Shown: positions 52,663 through 62,415, counted from the stretch's first letter. The stretch: 64,000 bases of DNA from Bacteroidota bacterium (GCA_016124755.1 WGNA01000002.1:248001-312000); one strand, 5' to 3'. The notes: generated from the letters alone by a model not told the origin. Numbers and translations: made by a program.

Positions 52663-55122
52663 ATGAAACAGACATTCAGATCAACTCTTTTAAAAACATC
52701 ATTCCCGGTTTTTTTACTGCTGGGTTTTGCCCGGTTTTCTTTCGCTCAGAATTTGGAAGCCCGGGGAATTCTTCTCGACAACCAGACAAAGCTTCCGGTT
52801 GAACACGCTACCATCCTGCTTTTGAGCAAGGAAAAAAATCTTCTCACCACATCGGATGCCGATGGGAAATTTGCCTTTTCGGTTTCGGGGAAATCCAGAA
52901 TCGTTGTGCATCACATCTCGTATGTATCCGACACATTCGAATTAGTTGCCGGAACCGAAACTACTTTTAATCTTCAGCCGACAGCGGAGAAAATGGAAGA
53001 AGTAATTATCAGTTCGGTTCGGGCGTCGGATGAAAACCCCTCAACTTCCACCAACATCAGCAAGGCTCAGATCGAAAAAGTAAATTTTGGTCGGGATATG
53101 CCCATGTTGCTCAATTCAACTCCGTCAACAGTTGTGAACAGCGATGCCGGTGCGGGCGTGGGTTATACCGGAATCCGAATCCGAGGTATCGACCCTACCC
53201 GAATTAATGTAACCATCAACGGAGTGCCGCTCAACGATGCCGAATCGCATGGAACGTATTGGGTGGATCTTCCGGATTTTGCATCTTCGGCGAGTAGTAT
53301 TCAGATTCAACGAGGTGCCGGAACCAGTACCAACGGAACGGCTTCTTTCGGAGCGAGTGTGAACGTAAAAACGGATCACATCGAAGCTCAGCCTTACATG
53401 AAAGCAGATCTCGGTTACGGTAGTTTTAACACGCGCAGAATCCGCATTCAGAACAGCACCGGAATCATGAAAAACGGTTGGGGAATGCAGTCGAGATTGT
53501 CGGTGATCCGCTCCGACGGATTTATCGATCGCGCGAGTTCCGACCTCCGATCCATGTTTTTCACGGCGGCACATTACGGCAAAAAAGATCTTCTGAAATT
53601 TAATGTGATGCTCGGACACGAACGAACCTATCAGGCGTGGTACGGAGTTCCGCAGCCAAAGTATCAGCAGAATCAAACGGCACTAAATTCCTTTATGGAC
53701 GAACTGTATCTGAGCGATGAAGAACGACAGCATTTGCAATCGAGTAATTACAATACGTATAATCCGTACACCTATAAAAACGAAGTGGACAATTACGACC
53801 AGCACCACTTTCAGATGTTTTACAACCGCGACTTTAAAAGGGGAATTACACTCACCACCGGTTTGCATTTCACACACGGTTTTGGGTATTACGAGCAATA
53901 CAAACAGAACGACGATTTTTCAACGTACGGATTAAAAGAATTAATTGTTGGTGGCGATACCATTAATTCCGGTGATTTTATCAGAAGGTTGTGGCTTAAC
54001 AATAATTTTTACGGACTAATTTATTCGCTTCAGATTCCGCTGAACCGAACTCATTTGGTTATAGGTGGCGGAATTAATAATTATGACGGAAAGCATTACG
54101 GAGAAATTATCTGGGCTCAGTTTGCATCCGACGGATTTTACGGGGATCATTATTACGATTACAAAGCCCGCAAAACCGATGGAAATATGTATGCTAAATT
54201 CAATCGGAGAATTGGGAAAAGAACACATTTATATGCCGATGTTCAGGTTCGTGCAATCGATTATTCATACGATTTACCAGGTCGTGATGAGCCCGGAGCC
54301 GCTCACTTTGTTTTTGTAAATCCGAAGGCCGGAATTGTTAAAAACTGGGCAAAGGATAACACCTTTACGTTAATGCTCGCCGCATCCAACCGCGAACCGG
54401 TGCGGGATGATTTGCAGGCTGCCTCGTTGGATTATACACCGCAACCCGAGCACATGTATAACCTCGAAACCGGCAATACCTGGAAAGGCAAAAACTGGCA
54501 ATTAGAGTGTAATGGTTACATGATGTATTACAATAACCAGCTCGTACTTACCGGAAAAATTAATAATGTGGGAGCTTATGTACGCACGAATGTTCCGAAG
54601 AGTTACCGCACCGGAATTGAAACACAATTCGGTTACAGACCCGTTGAGAAATTAACGTTACAGGCTAATCTTACTCTAAGTCAGAATAAAATAATTGCCT
54701 TCACCGAATATGTTGATGACTGGTATAATGGCGGTCAGGTTGCGTTTGAACGTAAAAATACCGATCTGGCTTTTTCTCCGAATGCGATCGGATATGCAGC
54801 GGCTATCTGGCAATATGTAAAAGATGGGACAGCCACATTATCGGTGAAAACGGTTTCAAAACAATATCTCGATAATTCACAAAGCAACGATCGGAAATTA
54901 GATGGTTTTACGGTTTTGAATTTTCAGTTAAACCATAATTTTAAAATTCATAAAACACAAGATCTGCAGATCGGGATTCAGGTAAATAATATTTTAAATG
55001 TGGAATATGCACCCAACGGATATACGTTCGGAACGATGAATGGTGAACAGCGTCAGAGCTTCAACTATGTTTACCCAATGGCCGGCACAAATTATTTGTT
55101 GAGAGTGCTGTTAACGATTTGA
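52663..55122 (+). CDS. TonB-dependent receptor, probable thiamine-compound importer
   Basis: 819 residues. ATG 52663 gives a signal peptide (cleavage near FAQ/N30); longer frames would overlap the riboswitch. Then a carboxypeptidase-regulatory-like beta domain (about 31-115, ILLDNQTKLPVEHATILLL), the plug domain (about 120-235; IRIRGIDPTRINVTINGVPLND, IQIQRGAGTSTNG) and a 22-strand-type barrel to the C-terminus. TPP-riboswitch control implies import of thiamine or a precursor. No inner-membrane thiamine transporter (PnuT type) follows; the downstream gene is convergent. Confidence 0.9.
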   Translation: MKQTFRSTLLKTSFPVFLLLGFARFSFAQNLEARGILLDNQTKLPVEHATILLLSKEKNLLTTSDADGKFAFSVSGKSRIVVHHISYVSDTFELVAGTETTFNLQPTAEKMEEVIISSVRASDENPSTSTNISKAQIEKVNFGRDMPMLLNSTPSTVVNSDAGAGVGYTGIRIRGIDPTRINVTINGVPLNDAESHGTYWVDLPDFASSASSIQIQRGAGTSTNGTASFGASVNVKTDHIEAQPYMKADLGYGSFNTRRIRIQNSTGIMKNGWGMQSRLSVIRSDGFIDRASSDLRSMFFTAAHYGKKDLLKFNVMLGHERTYQAWYGVPQPKYQQNQTALNSFMDELYLSDEERQHLQSSNYNTYNPYTYKNEVDNYDQHHFQMFYNRDFKRGITLTTGLHFTHGFGYYEQYKQNDDFSTYGLKELIVGGDTINSGDFIRRLWLNNNFYGLIYSLQIPLNRTHLVIGGGINNYDGKHYGEIIWAQFASDGFYGDHYYDYKARKTDGNMYAKFNRRIGKRTHLYADVQVRAIDYSYDLPGRDEPGAAHFVFVNPKAGIVKNWAKDNTFTLMLAASNREPVRDDLQAASLDYTPQPEHMYNLETGNTWKGKNWQLECNGYMMYYNNQLVLTGKINNVGAYVRTNVPKSYRTGIETQFGYRPVEKLTLQANLTLSQNKIIAFTEYVDDWYNGGQVAFERKNTDLAFSPNAIGYAAAIWQYVKDGTATLSVKTVSKQYLDNSQSNDRKLDGFTVLNFQLNHNFKIHKTQDLQIGIQVNNILNVEYAPNGYTFGTMNGEQRQSFNYVYPMAGTNYLLRVLLTI

Positions 55123-55192
55123 ATGGGTATGAAATGATGAGAAGCAATTACCGGTTAATGACCTTTGCATATACTAATGAACTGATAGCTCC

Positions 55193-55406
55193 CAATCAAA
55201 ATAAACTAAACCCCGAAGGGGTGTAATATTTATAACAAAACCAAAACAGTAAACCTAACCCCGAAGGGATGACATAGTATTCCCGACAATAAATCGCGGA
55301 ACAAACAACCATCAGGCAAATAGATTATGTCACCCTTTCAGGGTTTTTCCCCGATTTAGATTAGGGATTTATAATAATGTCAACCATTCGGGTTTTGAAA
55401 TGGGTA
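55193..55406. repeat. REP/MITE-like palindromic repeat, copy A
   Basis: Full copy: two palindromes CCCCGAAGGGG (55211-55221) and CCCCGAAGGG (about 55259) pointing one way, then the inverted set ATGTCACCCTTTCAGGG (about 55327-55343) and CCATTCGGG (about 55384). The outer parts can fold back on each other (GACATA with TATGTC). It lies between the convergent TonB-receptor and T9SS genes, abutting the latter's stop, so it may also act as a bidirectional terminator. No transposase nearby. Confidence 0.75.
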
Positions 55407-55410
55407 ATAT

Positions 55411-56994
55411 CTATTGATTGAATTGTTTGATCAATGTGAATTCCCCGGTTTTTAAATTTATGATTTTAATAAAAAGCATTCCGGTGTTTTCTAATTTCAA
55501 CTCAAATTCTTCCTGAAATTCCCCGGCTTGAATTTCAATACCGAGTGCGTCAAAGACTTTATACTGGTAGTTTCCATTCCGGTTATCTCTGGGTTTTAGG
55601 GATACGCTACCATGCGACGGATTTGGATAAGCGGTTACCAAATGATTTTCCGTATTTAAAGACTGTATGCCGTCTTTCAGTTGGCAACCCGGTTCAAAAC
55701 AACCGAATTCGTCTAAAAACATTACAACTGCCTTTTGGGTTCCATTTGGGTATTTATCGGTCGGGTCTGAAACATACTCACCACAAACAGCAAAGCCACC
55801 CTGATTTAATTCAGTAACACCGTAAAATTTAAGTTGTTCCCTTTCTTCTCTTCCGCTTCCTCCATTAATATTCAACTGATGGTGACGCAGCCATTTATAC
55901 TTGCCGAATTTATCTAATTTCAAAATAGCTCCGAGAATAACACCATTACTGCCCCGTTCAATTACATACCCAACAATCACAACACCGCTGTCTTTGGTAT
56001 TAACAGAATAATATTGAACGAAACGCTCCTCTGGATTACCTACAAATCGCACTTCATTTTTGAGATTTGAAGTATCAAAAGACCCGTTGCTGTCAACTAG
56101 TGCCATAAATATATTAGCGTTGAGATTCTCAGATGCAAGGGGATAGTTTGGCGACTCAGGATTTTTAAATGGTTTGAACCAAAAATCGCTATAAGTGATA
56201 ACTGTGTGGTCATCAAATAAATTTGTCCCAATTGCACTTACCACGCTAGTACTTTCATAACTCAATGTCTTACGCCAGATTTCGTTGCCTAAGTAATCTA
56301 TGTTTATTAACAACAAATTGGTGATGTCCGGCCAATTAACACTTTCAGCGTTGCAGATCAGAAGATACCCATTTTCTTGTGATATAACATTTCTTAAAGT
56401 AGGTTGGCACCCTCCTTCATCCTGGAACCCTGAACAGGAAAATGTCTTAACTTCCATTAAGGAATCTGCATTCATTAAAGCCATGAATGTTTTAACTTTC
56501 TCCTGAAGAATAGTTGTTTCGAACAAGGCTACTCCAAATACGTTGTATCTCGAAGAGTCGATTCTGTGAATCTGAAGAGGGAATGTTTTGTACCCTATTT
56601 GAATGGTTTTGAAGGACACAATATTAAACATGGAATCAACTTGGGATATAAGTCCGGTGAAGCGATTTGATGACGACAGATACATCCCGCACATTGAATA
56701 ATTACCATTATTTAATTTGCTCATACAATAGGAGGAATTACTGGCTGTATAAAGATCATTGTGCCGATACAATCTCGTAAAAAGTGAATCCGCTTTTCCG
56801 GAAATCTTGTTAAAAACCCAATACCGGGAAGTAGCGCTGTCTAATAATCCATAGACATCAAAGGTTGTATCATTGGCTTGGAAAATTTGTTCCGCTGTCC
56901 ATCCCGGTACAAACTTGTAACTATAACGCTGACCAGAACTATTTTGAATAAATAATCCAAGAACAATCCAAACTGATAATAAAACTCTTATCAT
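55411..56994 (-). CDS. Secreted protein with T9SS sorting domain
   Basis: 527 residues. A signal peptide (MIRVLLSVWIVLGLFIQNSSG) precedes a large region with repeated 'GxxLxxDxxGxxxW' features (for example LLINIDYLGNEIWRKTL and AILKLDKFGKYKWLRHH), which looks like beta-propeller-type repeats. The C-terminus is a T9SS type-A sorting domain: VTAYPNPSHGSVSLKP, YQYKVFDALGIEIQAGEF, MLFIKIINLKTGEFTLIKQF. Cargo for the SprA translocon; role probably surface/adhesion. Flanked by repeat copy A downstream and copies B and C upstream. Confidence 0.78.
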   Translation of the reverse strand: MIRVLLSVWIVLGLFIQNSSGQRYSYKFVPGWTAEQIFQANDTTFDVYGLLDSATSRYWVFNKISGKADSLFTRLYRHNDLYTASNSSYCMSKLNNGNYSMCGMYLSSSNRFTGLISQVDSMFNIVSFKTIQIGYKTFPLQIHRIDSSRYNVFGVALFETTILQEKVKTFMALMNADSLMEVKTFSCSGFQDEGGCQPTLRNVISQENGYLLICNAESVNWPDITNLLLINIDYLGNEIWRKTLSYESTSVVSAIGTNLFDDHTVITYSDFWFKPFKNPESPNYPLASENLNANIFMALVDSNGSFDTSNLKNEVRFVGNPEERFVQYYSVNTKDSGVVIVGYVIERGSNGVILGAILKLDKFGKYKWLRHHQLNINGGSGREEREQLKFYGVTELNQGGFAVCGEYVSDPTDKYPNGTQKAVVMFLDEFGCFEPGCQLKDGIQSLNTENHLVTAYPNPSHGSVSLKPRDNRNGNYQYKVFDALGIEIQAGEFQEEFELKLENTGMLFIKIINLKTGEFTLIKQFNQ

Positions 56995-57101
56995 TTAAAT
57001 GGTAAAAACAGTCTTTGCCACAGCAAGATATTCACTTATTATGATTTTCACATTAATTCAGGTTTGTCATATTTTCCAGAAGACTGGCATCAGGAAATAA
57101 G

Positions 57102-57226
57102 CCGAAAACAAATCGCAGAATAAACAACCATCAGGCAAATGGATTATGTCACCTTTTCAGGGTTTTCCCCCGATTTAGATTAGGGTTTTATTATGATGTC
57201 AACCTTACGGGATTTGAAATGGGTTA
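57102..57226. repeat. REP/MITE-like palindromic repeat, copy B (right half only)
   Basis: Matches the right half of copies A and C: the 'caaccatcaggcaaat' segment, ATGTCACCTTTTCAGGG, the 'cgatttagattaggg' segment and the end AACCTTACGGGATTTGAAAT. The left half with CCCCGAAGGGG is missing, so it is truncated. Confidence 0.72.
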
Positions 57227-57402
57227 TACCCAACAAGGATTGATTTCTTGCGCATCGAGGGTAGATCACGCCCGCAACCTATGAGTATAAGACCAACAGG
57301 CGGGTACGGAAAGTCTCAGGATTAAAAAGTGTTAAAAATCTGATCGGCTTTGGTATAACGTATATTTCTCTGTTTTAAAAACACTCACGATCAACTGGTT
57401 TA

Positions 57403-57600
57403 CAATCAATACGGACTAAACCCCGAAGGGGTGCAATATTTATAACAACACGAAAACAGTACACCTAACCCCGAAGGGGTGACATAGTAATCGCAGTATA
57501 AACAACAATAAGGCAAATGGATTATGTCACCCTTTCAGGGTTTTCCCCGAGTTGGATTGAGGTTTTATAATAATGTCAACCCTGCGGGTTTTGAAATGGT
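57403..57600. repeat. REP/MITE-like palindromic repeat, copy C
   Basis: Full copy in the same orientation as copy A: CCCCGAAGGGG at 57421-57431, a second CCCCGAAGGGGTGACATA at about 57469, the inverted ATGTCACCCTTTCAGGG at about 57524 and AACCCTGCGGGTTTTGAAAT at the end. It differs from A by scattered substitutions and a short internal deletion, so the copies are not recent clones. Confidence 0.75.
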
Positions 57601-57709
57601 TTGAATGCGGAAATTATCTATATCAAGTGTGCGTGAGAAAATCGAAAATTCCTTTTAAGATTTACGGATGAGTGCAGCTATTAATAATTATAAAGCCGAA
57701 TAAAAATAG

Positions 57710-58600
57710 CTATAACAAATTATCCTGAGCGATAAACCAATGAACCAGAATAGGAATTACATAAATAAAATCACCCCAAAAACGAAACATCTCATTTTGT
57801 GCAAACCGTTCTTCGAATTGAAGAATCATTAACAAAAGATTGAGCATGGCCAGTATCGAAACGGTCGCAGATATTTTTCCGGCGTGCGGAATAAAAAACG
57901 CGTACATCGTTAGCAAGGTGAAAATCGAAAGCATCAACATATAAATAGATTCCCGCGATTTTTCTTTTCCCTTTTGTGTCACCCAGGAAATGAGTCCGCT
58001 TTTTTTATCGCCCTCTTCATCGAAATAGGAGAATAGAATTAAATTGGTGAGATTCATTAATACCATCATTAAAAAGATTAACCAATCACCAATTTTACCA
58101 TCGAAACGTCCCCAAAGTGCAGGAAATAAAACCGTTCCGCATGCTACCACAACAGCTACATATAATTCTTTTAAGCCTCCAATATTTTTTAATGAAGTGA
58201 GATGAACAATTGCAAAATACAAAGCCACAAAAGCAGCTAAATACATCCCATCCATAATCATCTTCACCGGAAAAAACATCACTACCACAATTACATTGAA
58301 AACAGCAAGTGCAGCGATGGTTGGGATAAGCACTTTTCGCAATTCGAAATGAATACGATGGCGAAAAAAAGGAGATTCTTCTTTTAACTTCATCCCGTCG
58401 CGGATGTGATCTAAGGTATAAATCATCCATACACCACTGCCCAAAACCCAGTAATAACCGGTGGGCATAACCGACTGAAAATATTGCTCGAAGAAATACG
58501 CTGTGGCAACAATTCCGACCACCACCATCACACTGAATGTGTTGATGAACTGAATCGGGGAAATATCTTTAAGAGAAGTCGGTGTGTTCGATCCGGCCAT
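57710..58600 (-). CDS. UbiA-superfamily-like integral membrane protein
   Basis: 296 residues with about eight hydrophobic segments. Two Asp-rich motifs are positioned as in UbiA prenyltransferases: YTLDHIRDG near residue 62 (D-x3-D) and FSYFDEEGDKKSG near residue 190 (D-x3-D). UbiA enzymes transfer polyprenyl groups to aromatic acceptors; here the substrate is unknown, and divergence elsewhere leaves doubt. Start ATG 58600 overlaps the NifU-domain stop by 1 nt; it is the last gene of a four-gene minus-strand operon. Confidence 0.65.
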   Translation of the reverse strand: MAGSNTPTSLKDISPIQFINTFSVMVVVGIVATAYFFEQYFQSVMPTGYYWVLGSGVWMIYTLDHIRDGMKLKEESPFFRHRIHFELRKVLIPTIAALAVFNVIVVVMFFPVKMIMDGMYLAAFVALYFAIVHLTSLKNIGGLKELYVAVVVACGTVLFPALWGRFDGKIGDWLIFLMMVLMNLTNLILFSYFDEEGDKKSGLISWVTQKGKEKSRESIYMLMLSIFTLLTMYAFFIPHAGKISATVSILAMLNLLLMILQFEERFAQNEMFRFWGDFIYVIPILVHWFIAQDNLL

Positions 58601-58836
58601 TAATTCACGGCGATCACCGCTTTCAGCTCCGGATAGACTTTGCGGATGCTGTCTTCAATCCCGGCTTTCATGGTAATGTGGCTTATATCGCAATTTCCGC
58701 AGGCTCCGAGTAAACGGATATGCACAACGTGATCAGGTTCGATGGAGAGCAATTCCACGTCACCGCCATCGGCTTTCAAAAACGGGCGGATCGAATCCAA
58801 TGCGTTTTCAATTCTTTGTTTGCTTTCCATTTCCAT
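58600..58836 (-). CDS. NifU C-terminal-domain iron-sulfur scaffold
   Basis: 78 residues. It contains the Nfu motif LKADGGDVELLSIEPD and GACGNCDIS with the CxxC cluster-binding pair (canonical GACSGC). It carries an Fe-S cluster for delivery to client proteins. Located 50 nt downstream of mrp, another Fe-S factor, and coupled to the UbiA-like gene. Confidence 0.93.
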   Translation of the reverse strand: MEMESKQRIENALDSIRPFLKADGGDVELLSIEPDHVVHIRLLGACGNCDISHITMKAGIEDSIRKVYPELKAVIAVN

Positions 58837-58886
58837 TCGGCTTCGAAAATAATTCTTTTAGCGGTATATCTTGCCTCACAAGACTT

Positions 58887-59939
58887 TCAAGCGGTTTGCA
58901 TTCCGTTTTTGATAGCAACCTGACGAGCGAGTTCTCCCGCCAGATAATCGTATGATTCCCTGACTTGTACATCCGTAATTTCAATTCCCGAATCTGATGC
59001 AGTCATAATGTTTTCAGTCATCGGTATCTGGCCTAAAAGCGGAATCCCAAACTCTTCCGATAATTTCTGACCACCACCTTGTCCGAATAGGAAATACTTC
59101 TTTTCAGGCAATTCGGGTGGAGAAAACCAACTCATGTTTTCAACCAATCCGAGTATCGGAATATTGATATGCTGGTTGTTGAACATACCAATCGCTTTCC
59201 GGCAATCAGCCACGGCAACTTCCTGAGGAGTTGTTACCACAACGGCACCTGTGAGCGGAACCGATTGCGCAATTGTTAAATGAATATCACCGGTTCCGGG
59301 AGGAAGATCGAGGATTAAATAATCGAGTTCGCCCCAGTCAACATCAGTGGTAAACTGACGAATCGCAGAACTCGCCATCGGACCTCTCCAGATGATCGCC
59401 TGATTATCGGCTACTAAAAAACCGATGGAAATAATTTTCAGACCGTCTTTTACCAAGGGTTGCATTCTTCCGTCTTCGGCTCCCGGATGTTGTCCTTTCA
59501 AACCCATCATCGTCGGGATGGACGGACCATAAATATCGGCGTCGAGAATCCCGACCATAGCACCGGCTCTTCGCAACGATCGGGCGAGTTGAACAGCAAC
59601 TGTAGATTTTCCGACTCCGCCTTTTCCGCTGGCAACCGCAATAATGTTTTTAACACCGGGCAGCACTTCTTTTTGTTCGCGCTTGCTGGTAACCCGGGAA
59701 GTCATGTTCGGAATTACCGTGAGTTCTTTGCTCACTAAATGCTGAACGGCATTGATGCACGCATTGCGGATCATGTCTTTTAACGGACACGCCGGTGTGG
59801 TTAATTCAACATCAAAAGCCACGTTATTTCCGGCAATTCGAATGTTTTTAACCATGCCGAGCGTTACGATGTCTTTTCGTAAATCGGGGTCGTCAACATT
59901 GCTCAGTGCCTTTAAAATATCTTCTTCAGTGTAATTCAT
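58887..59939 (-). CDS. mrp: Mrp/ApbC-type iron-sulfur P-loop ATPase
   Basis: 350 residues. N-terminal MIP18/DUF59 domain (1-75, VDDPDLRKDIVTLGMV), then a P-loop ATPase: deviant Walker A SGKGGVGKST, DADIYGPSIP, and the switch DLPPGTGD. The C-terminal CxxC that bridges the cluster in E. coli ApbC is replaced: the segment after LVENMSWF reads SPPELPEKKYFLFG without Cys. Fe-S carrier in assembly. Its start overlaps the small membrane protein's end by 4 nt. Confidence 0.93.
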   Translation of the reverse strand: MNYTEEDILKALSNVDDPDLRKDIVTLGMVKNIRIAGNNVAFDVELTTPACPLKDMIRNACINAVQHLVSKELTVIPNMTSRVTSKREQKEVLPGVKNIIAVASGKGGVGKSTVAVQLARSLRRAGAMVGILDADIYGPSIPTMMGLKGQHPGAEDGRMQPLVKDGLKIISIGFLVADNQAIIWRGPMASSAIRQFTTDVDWGELDYLILDLPPGTGDIHLTIAQSVPLTGAVVVTTPQEVAVADCRKAIGMFNNQHINIPILGLVENMSWFSPPELPEKKYFLFGQGGGQKLSEEFGIPLLGQIPMTENIMTASDSGIEITDVQVRESYDYLAGELARQVAIKNGMQTA

Positions 59940-60241
59940 TCGCTAATTTTTTTACCGATTAACCGGTAGTTCATTTTCTTTAAAAAACGGAGAAAGAACT
60001 TGTGTTCTCCGAGTACGGATCCAATAGTGAATAATAAAATCTGATAGATAATATAGATCATCAGAAATTTCACGACAACTCCAAGCCAGTTTGGTTCGAT
60101 TTGAATTCCTAAAAGATTGTAAAGAGATTTTCGAACGTAAACTGTGCACGATCCTGTGATCGCAAAAATGATAAAGATCCAGATCATTCTTCGATCGGTC
60201 TCCACGTTCCATTTGGTTTTCAGTCGTTGCCAGTAGTTCAT
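59936..60241 (-). CDS. Small two-helix membrane protein (DUF6787-like)
   Basis: 101 residues from ATG 60241 (an earlier start at 60289 is less likely). Two transmembrane segments (WIFIIFAITGSCTVYV and VVVKFLMIYIIYQILLFTIGSV) with a basic C-terminal tail (FLRFLKKMNYRLIGKK). First gene of the mrp-nfu-ubiA-like operon with a 4-nt overlap to mrp. I recall similar small proteins beside mrp in other Bacteroidota, but cannot verify. Function unknown. Confidence 0.7.
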   Translation of the reverse strand: MNYWQRLKTKWNVETDRRMIWIFIIFAITGSCTVYVRKSLYNLLGIQIEPNWLGVVVKFLMIYIIYQILLFTIGSVLGEHKFFLRFLKKMNYRLIGKKISE

Positions 60242-60411
60242 AGTTAACCGGGTGCGCAAAGGTAGTTTCTCCGCTGACTTCCTTAACACGACTCGCAGCC
60301 TTATTGTTTACGAAATGATAATGAACCTTTTACTGTTTTGAACCTTCGTAAGCTGTTTCAGAATTGATCTTGTGACCGAAATGCATTTATCATTGTGAAG
60401 GATTCTTCGAT

Positions 60412-62361
60412 ATGAAAAAAATACTTCTTTGGGTTCTTCTGGTTCTTGTGGTTGCCATCGGGTCGTTCGTTGCGTATTTGTATATCAGTCCGGATAAAAA
60501 CATCAACGGATTATATCTCGTTCCATCTGATGCTTTCTACATTCTCGAATCCGACGAACCGATCGACGACTGGAACACCATGAGCAGCAGTCCCGTATGG
60601 CAGTTTTTAAAACAACATCCGTATTTCGCCGACATCACATCTGATGCAAATTACCTCGACGATCTTATTAAAAATAATGACCTTTTATTCCGGATGTTGG
60701 GTTCGCGTAAATTCATTATGTCGGCGCATCAAACCCGACCCAAGGATTATGATTTTTTATTCGCCATCGATTTAAAGCGAACTGCCAAAGCCGGAATTCT
60801 GAATAACACGTTAGAAAAAACATTAAAAAGTTCGGGAATGACTGTGACTTTCCGCGACTACAACGGATATGAATTAATTGAATCGATGGACGACGCGAAG
60901 GATGTTCTTACGATGTGCAAGGTGAAGAACTTTCTGGTTTGCTCATACTCATCATCTTTGGTGGAAAAAGCAATTGACGAAGTCGAAAAACCGGTAATTG
61001 CCAGAGATCTGCATTTTCAGGATGTTTATAAAAGAGTGGATACAAAGGGGATCGGCAGACTGTATATTCAATATTCTAAAATTGATGAAATGATGGCCTG
61101 CTACATGTCTCAACCCGACGACATGATAAATACGCTGAGTGAAGCACTTCGGTTTTCTGCACTCGATTTAGTGGTAAATGAAAACGACTGGCAGGTAAAT
61201 GGATTTACGAATCTCAACGAAACCAACGATTCGTATTTGCTTGCGTTATTACATGCCGGTAAAAGCAAAAATCAGGTTGCCGATGTATTGTCGAACCGAT
61301 CTGCATTTTATCTGAGTTTTAATTTCACATCAATGAATCTTTTTTATTCAGAATTAGATGTGGTATTACAAAAAGACGAAAAGGCTTACTCCGAATTTCA
61401 AAAGAATCAAAAGAAAATTGAAAATTTATTAGGCATATCCGTACAGGAGGATTTATTGTCGTGGATAAGTGATGAAGTAACCGTTGCGCAAATGCGGAGC
61501 AATGAGTACACGAGCCGAGCGGATAATCTTGTGGTTTGTATTCGAACCGATGATCTTAAAGGCGCACAGGAACATTTAGATAAAATTGCTCGTCAGGTTA
61601 AAAAAAGAACACCAGCAAAATTCAAACAAATTCTCTATCGCAATTACACCATTCAATATCTCGATATAAAGGGATTTTTCAGAACTTTTTTTGGTAAGGC
61701 ATTTCAAAAATTGGAAAAACCATTTTACACCATTATTGGTGATTACGTGGTTTTTAGCAATAATCCATTTACACTAATTGGTGTAATTGAAGATTTTGAA
61801 AATGACCGCACACTATCGAATGACGCGGCTTACAAAAGATATAAAGAAACCACCAATAAAGAATCAAGTCTTACTTTATACATTTCTCCGGTAAATACAT
61901 ATCCTTTAATGAATAAATATGCTGATGCCGAAACAGTAAAGGATTTAACGAAAAGCAAAAAGTATTTCGACGGATTTGAATCGTTTGGTTTTCAGTTTTC
62001 ATCAAAAGGAGATTTTTTGAATACACAGGCCTATCTGGCATTAAAGAAAAATGAAACAGGGGAAGAGGTAATTTCAGAAAAACAGCTTCAGGATAAATTT
62101 AATAAATATGCGGAGGCGGCTACCGATACGCAATTTGTGGTGCAGATGATTGAGGATGGTATTTATAAAAAATTCTTTGCAGATGGTGAACACGTCCAGA
62201 TTGAAGCCGAAATGAAAGACGGACAACTGCATGGGAAGTACGAAGAATATTATTTATCAGGCGCCATTAAAGTTCGTGGCAAATACAAAAAAGGAAAGAA
62301 ACAGGGCGGTTGGAAATATTACGACGAAGAAGGAAATGTGTCGGATAAGGAACGGTTTTGA
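60412..62361 (+). CDS. DUF3352-like membrane-anchored protein with MORN-like C-terminal tail
   Basis: 649 residues. An N-terminal membrane anchor (about 4-25) is followed by a large extracytoplasmic domain that opens like those of the two exported proteins at 3.3-6.7 kb (YLVPSDAFYILESDEPIDDW; compare IPSTTTFVMGVNWKRL). At the C-terminus, residues about 600-645 hold MORN-variant repeats: DGQLHGKYEEYYLSGAIKVRG and GKKQGGWKYYDEEGN. Role unknown; third member of a possible family in this window. No operon partner on the same strand. Confidence 0.7.
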   Translation: MKKILLWVLLVLVVAIGSFVAYLYISPDKNINGLYLVPSDAFYILESDEPIDDWNTMSSSPVWQFLKQHPYFADITSDANYLDDLIKNNDLLFRMLGSRKFIMSAHQTRPKDYDFLFAIDLKRTAKAGILNNTLEKTLKSSGMTVTFRDYNGYELIESMDDAKDVLTMCKVKNFLVCSYSSSLVEKAIDEVEKPVIARDLHFQDVYKRVDTKGIGRLYIQYSKIDEMMACYMSQPDDMINTLSEALRFSALDLVVNENDWQVNGFTNLNETNDSYLLALLHAGKSKNQVADVLSNRSAFYLSFNFTSMNLFYSELDVVLQKDEKAYSEFQKNQKKIENLLGISVQEDLLSWISDEVTVAQMRSNEYTSRADNLVVCIRTDDLKGAQEHLDKIARQVKKRTPAKFKQILYRNYTIQYLDIKGFFRTFFGKAFQKLEKPFYTIIGDYVVFSNNPFTLIGVIEDFENDRTLSNDAAYKRYKETTNKESSLTLYISPVNTYPLMNKYADAETVKDLTKSKKYFDGFESFGFQFSSKGDFLNTQAYLALKKNETGEEVISEKQLQDKFNKYAEAATDTQFVVQMIEDGIYKKFFADGEHVQIEAEMKDGQLHGKYEEYYLSGAIKVRGKYKKGKKQGGWKYYDEEGNVSDKERF

Positions 62362-62415
62362 AAAGAGAAATTAATACAATTAAAATTTGGATTAATTAAA
62401 TCTTAACAGAAGCGC

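Larger units (their letters stand above)
56995..57709. other. 715-bp gap occupied by repeat copies B and C
   Basis: No gene found. The stretch contains partial repeat copy B (57102-57226) and full copy C (57403-57600). Between them (57227-57402) lies unique sequence with a small inverted repeat (CCCGC 57271-57275 / GCGGG 57300-57304) that I cannot assign. Confidence 0.55.

Noticed and set aside
52500-52802. 100-codon plus-strand frame before the TonB-dependent receptor
   Set aside because: It spans the TPP riboswitch and the receptor's 5' end in another frame; composition and lack of homology-like features indicate non-coding RNA leader.
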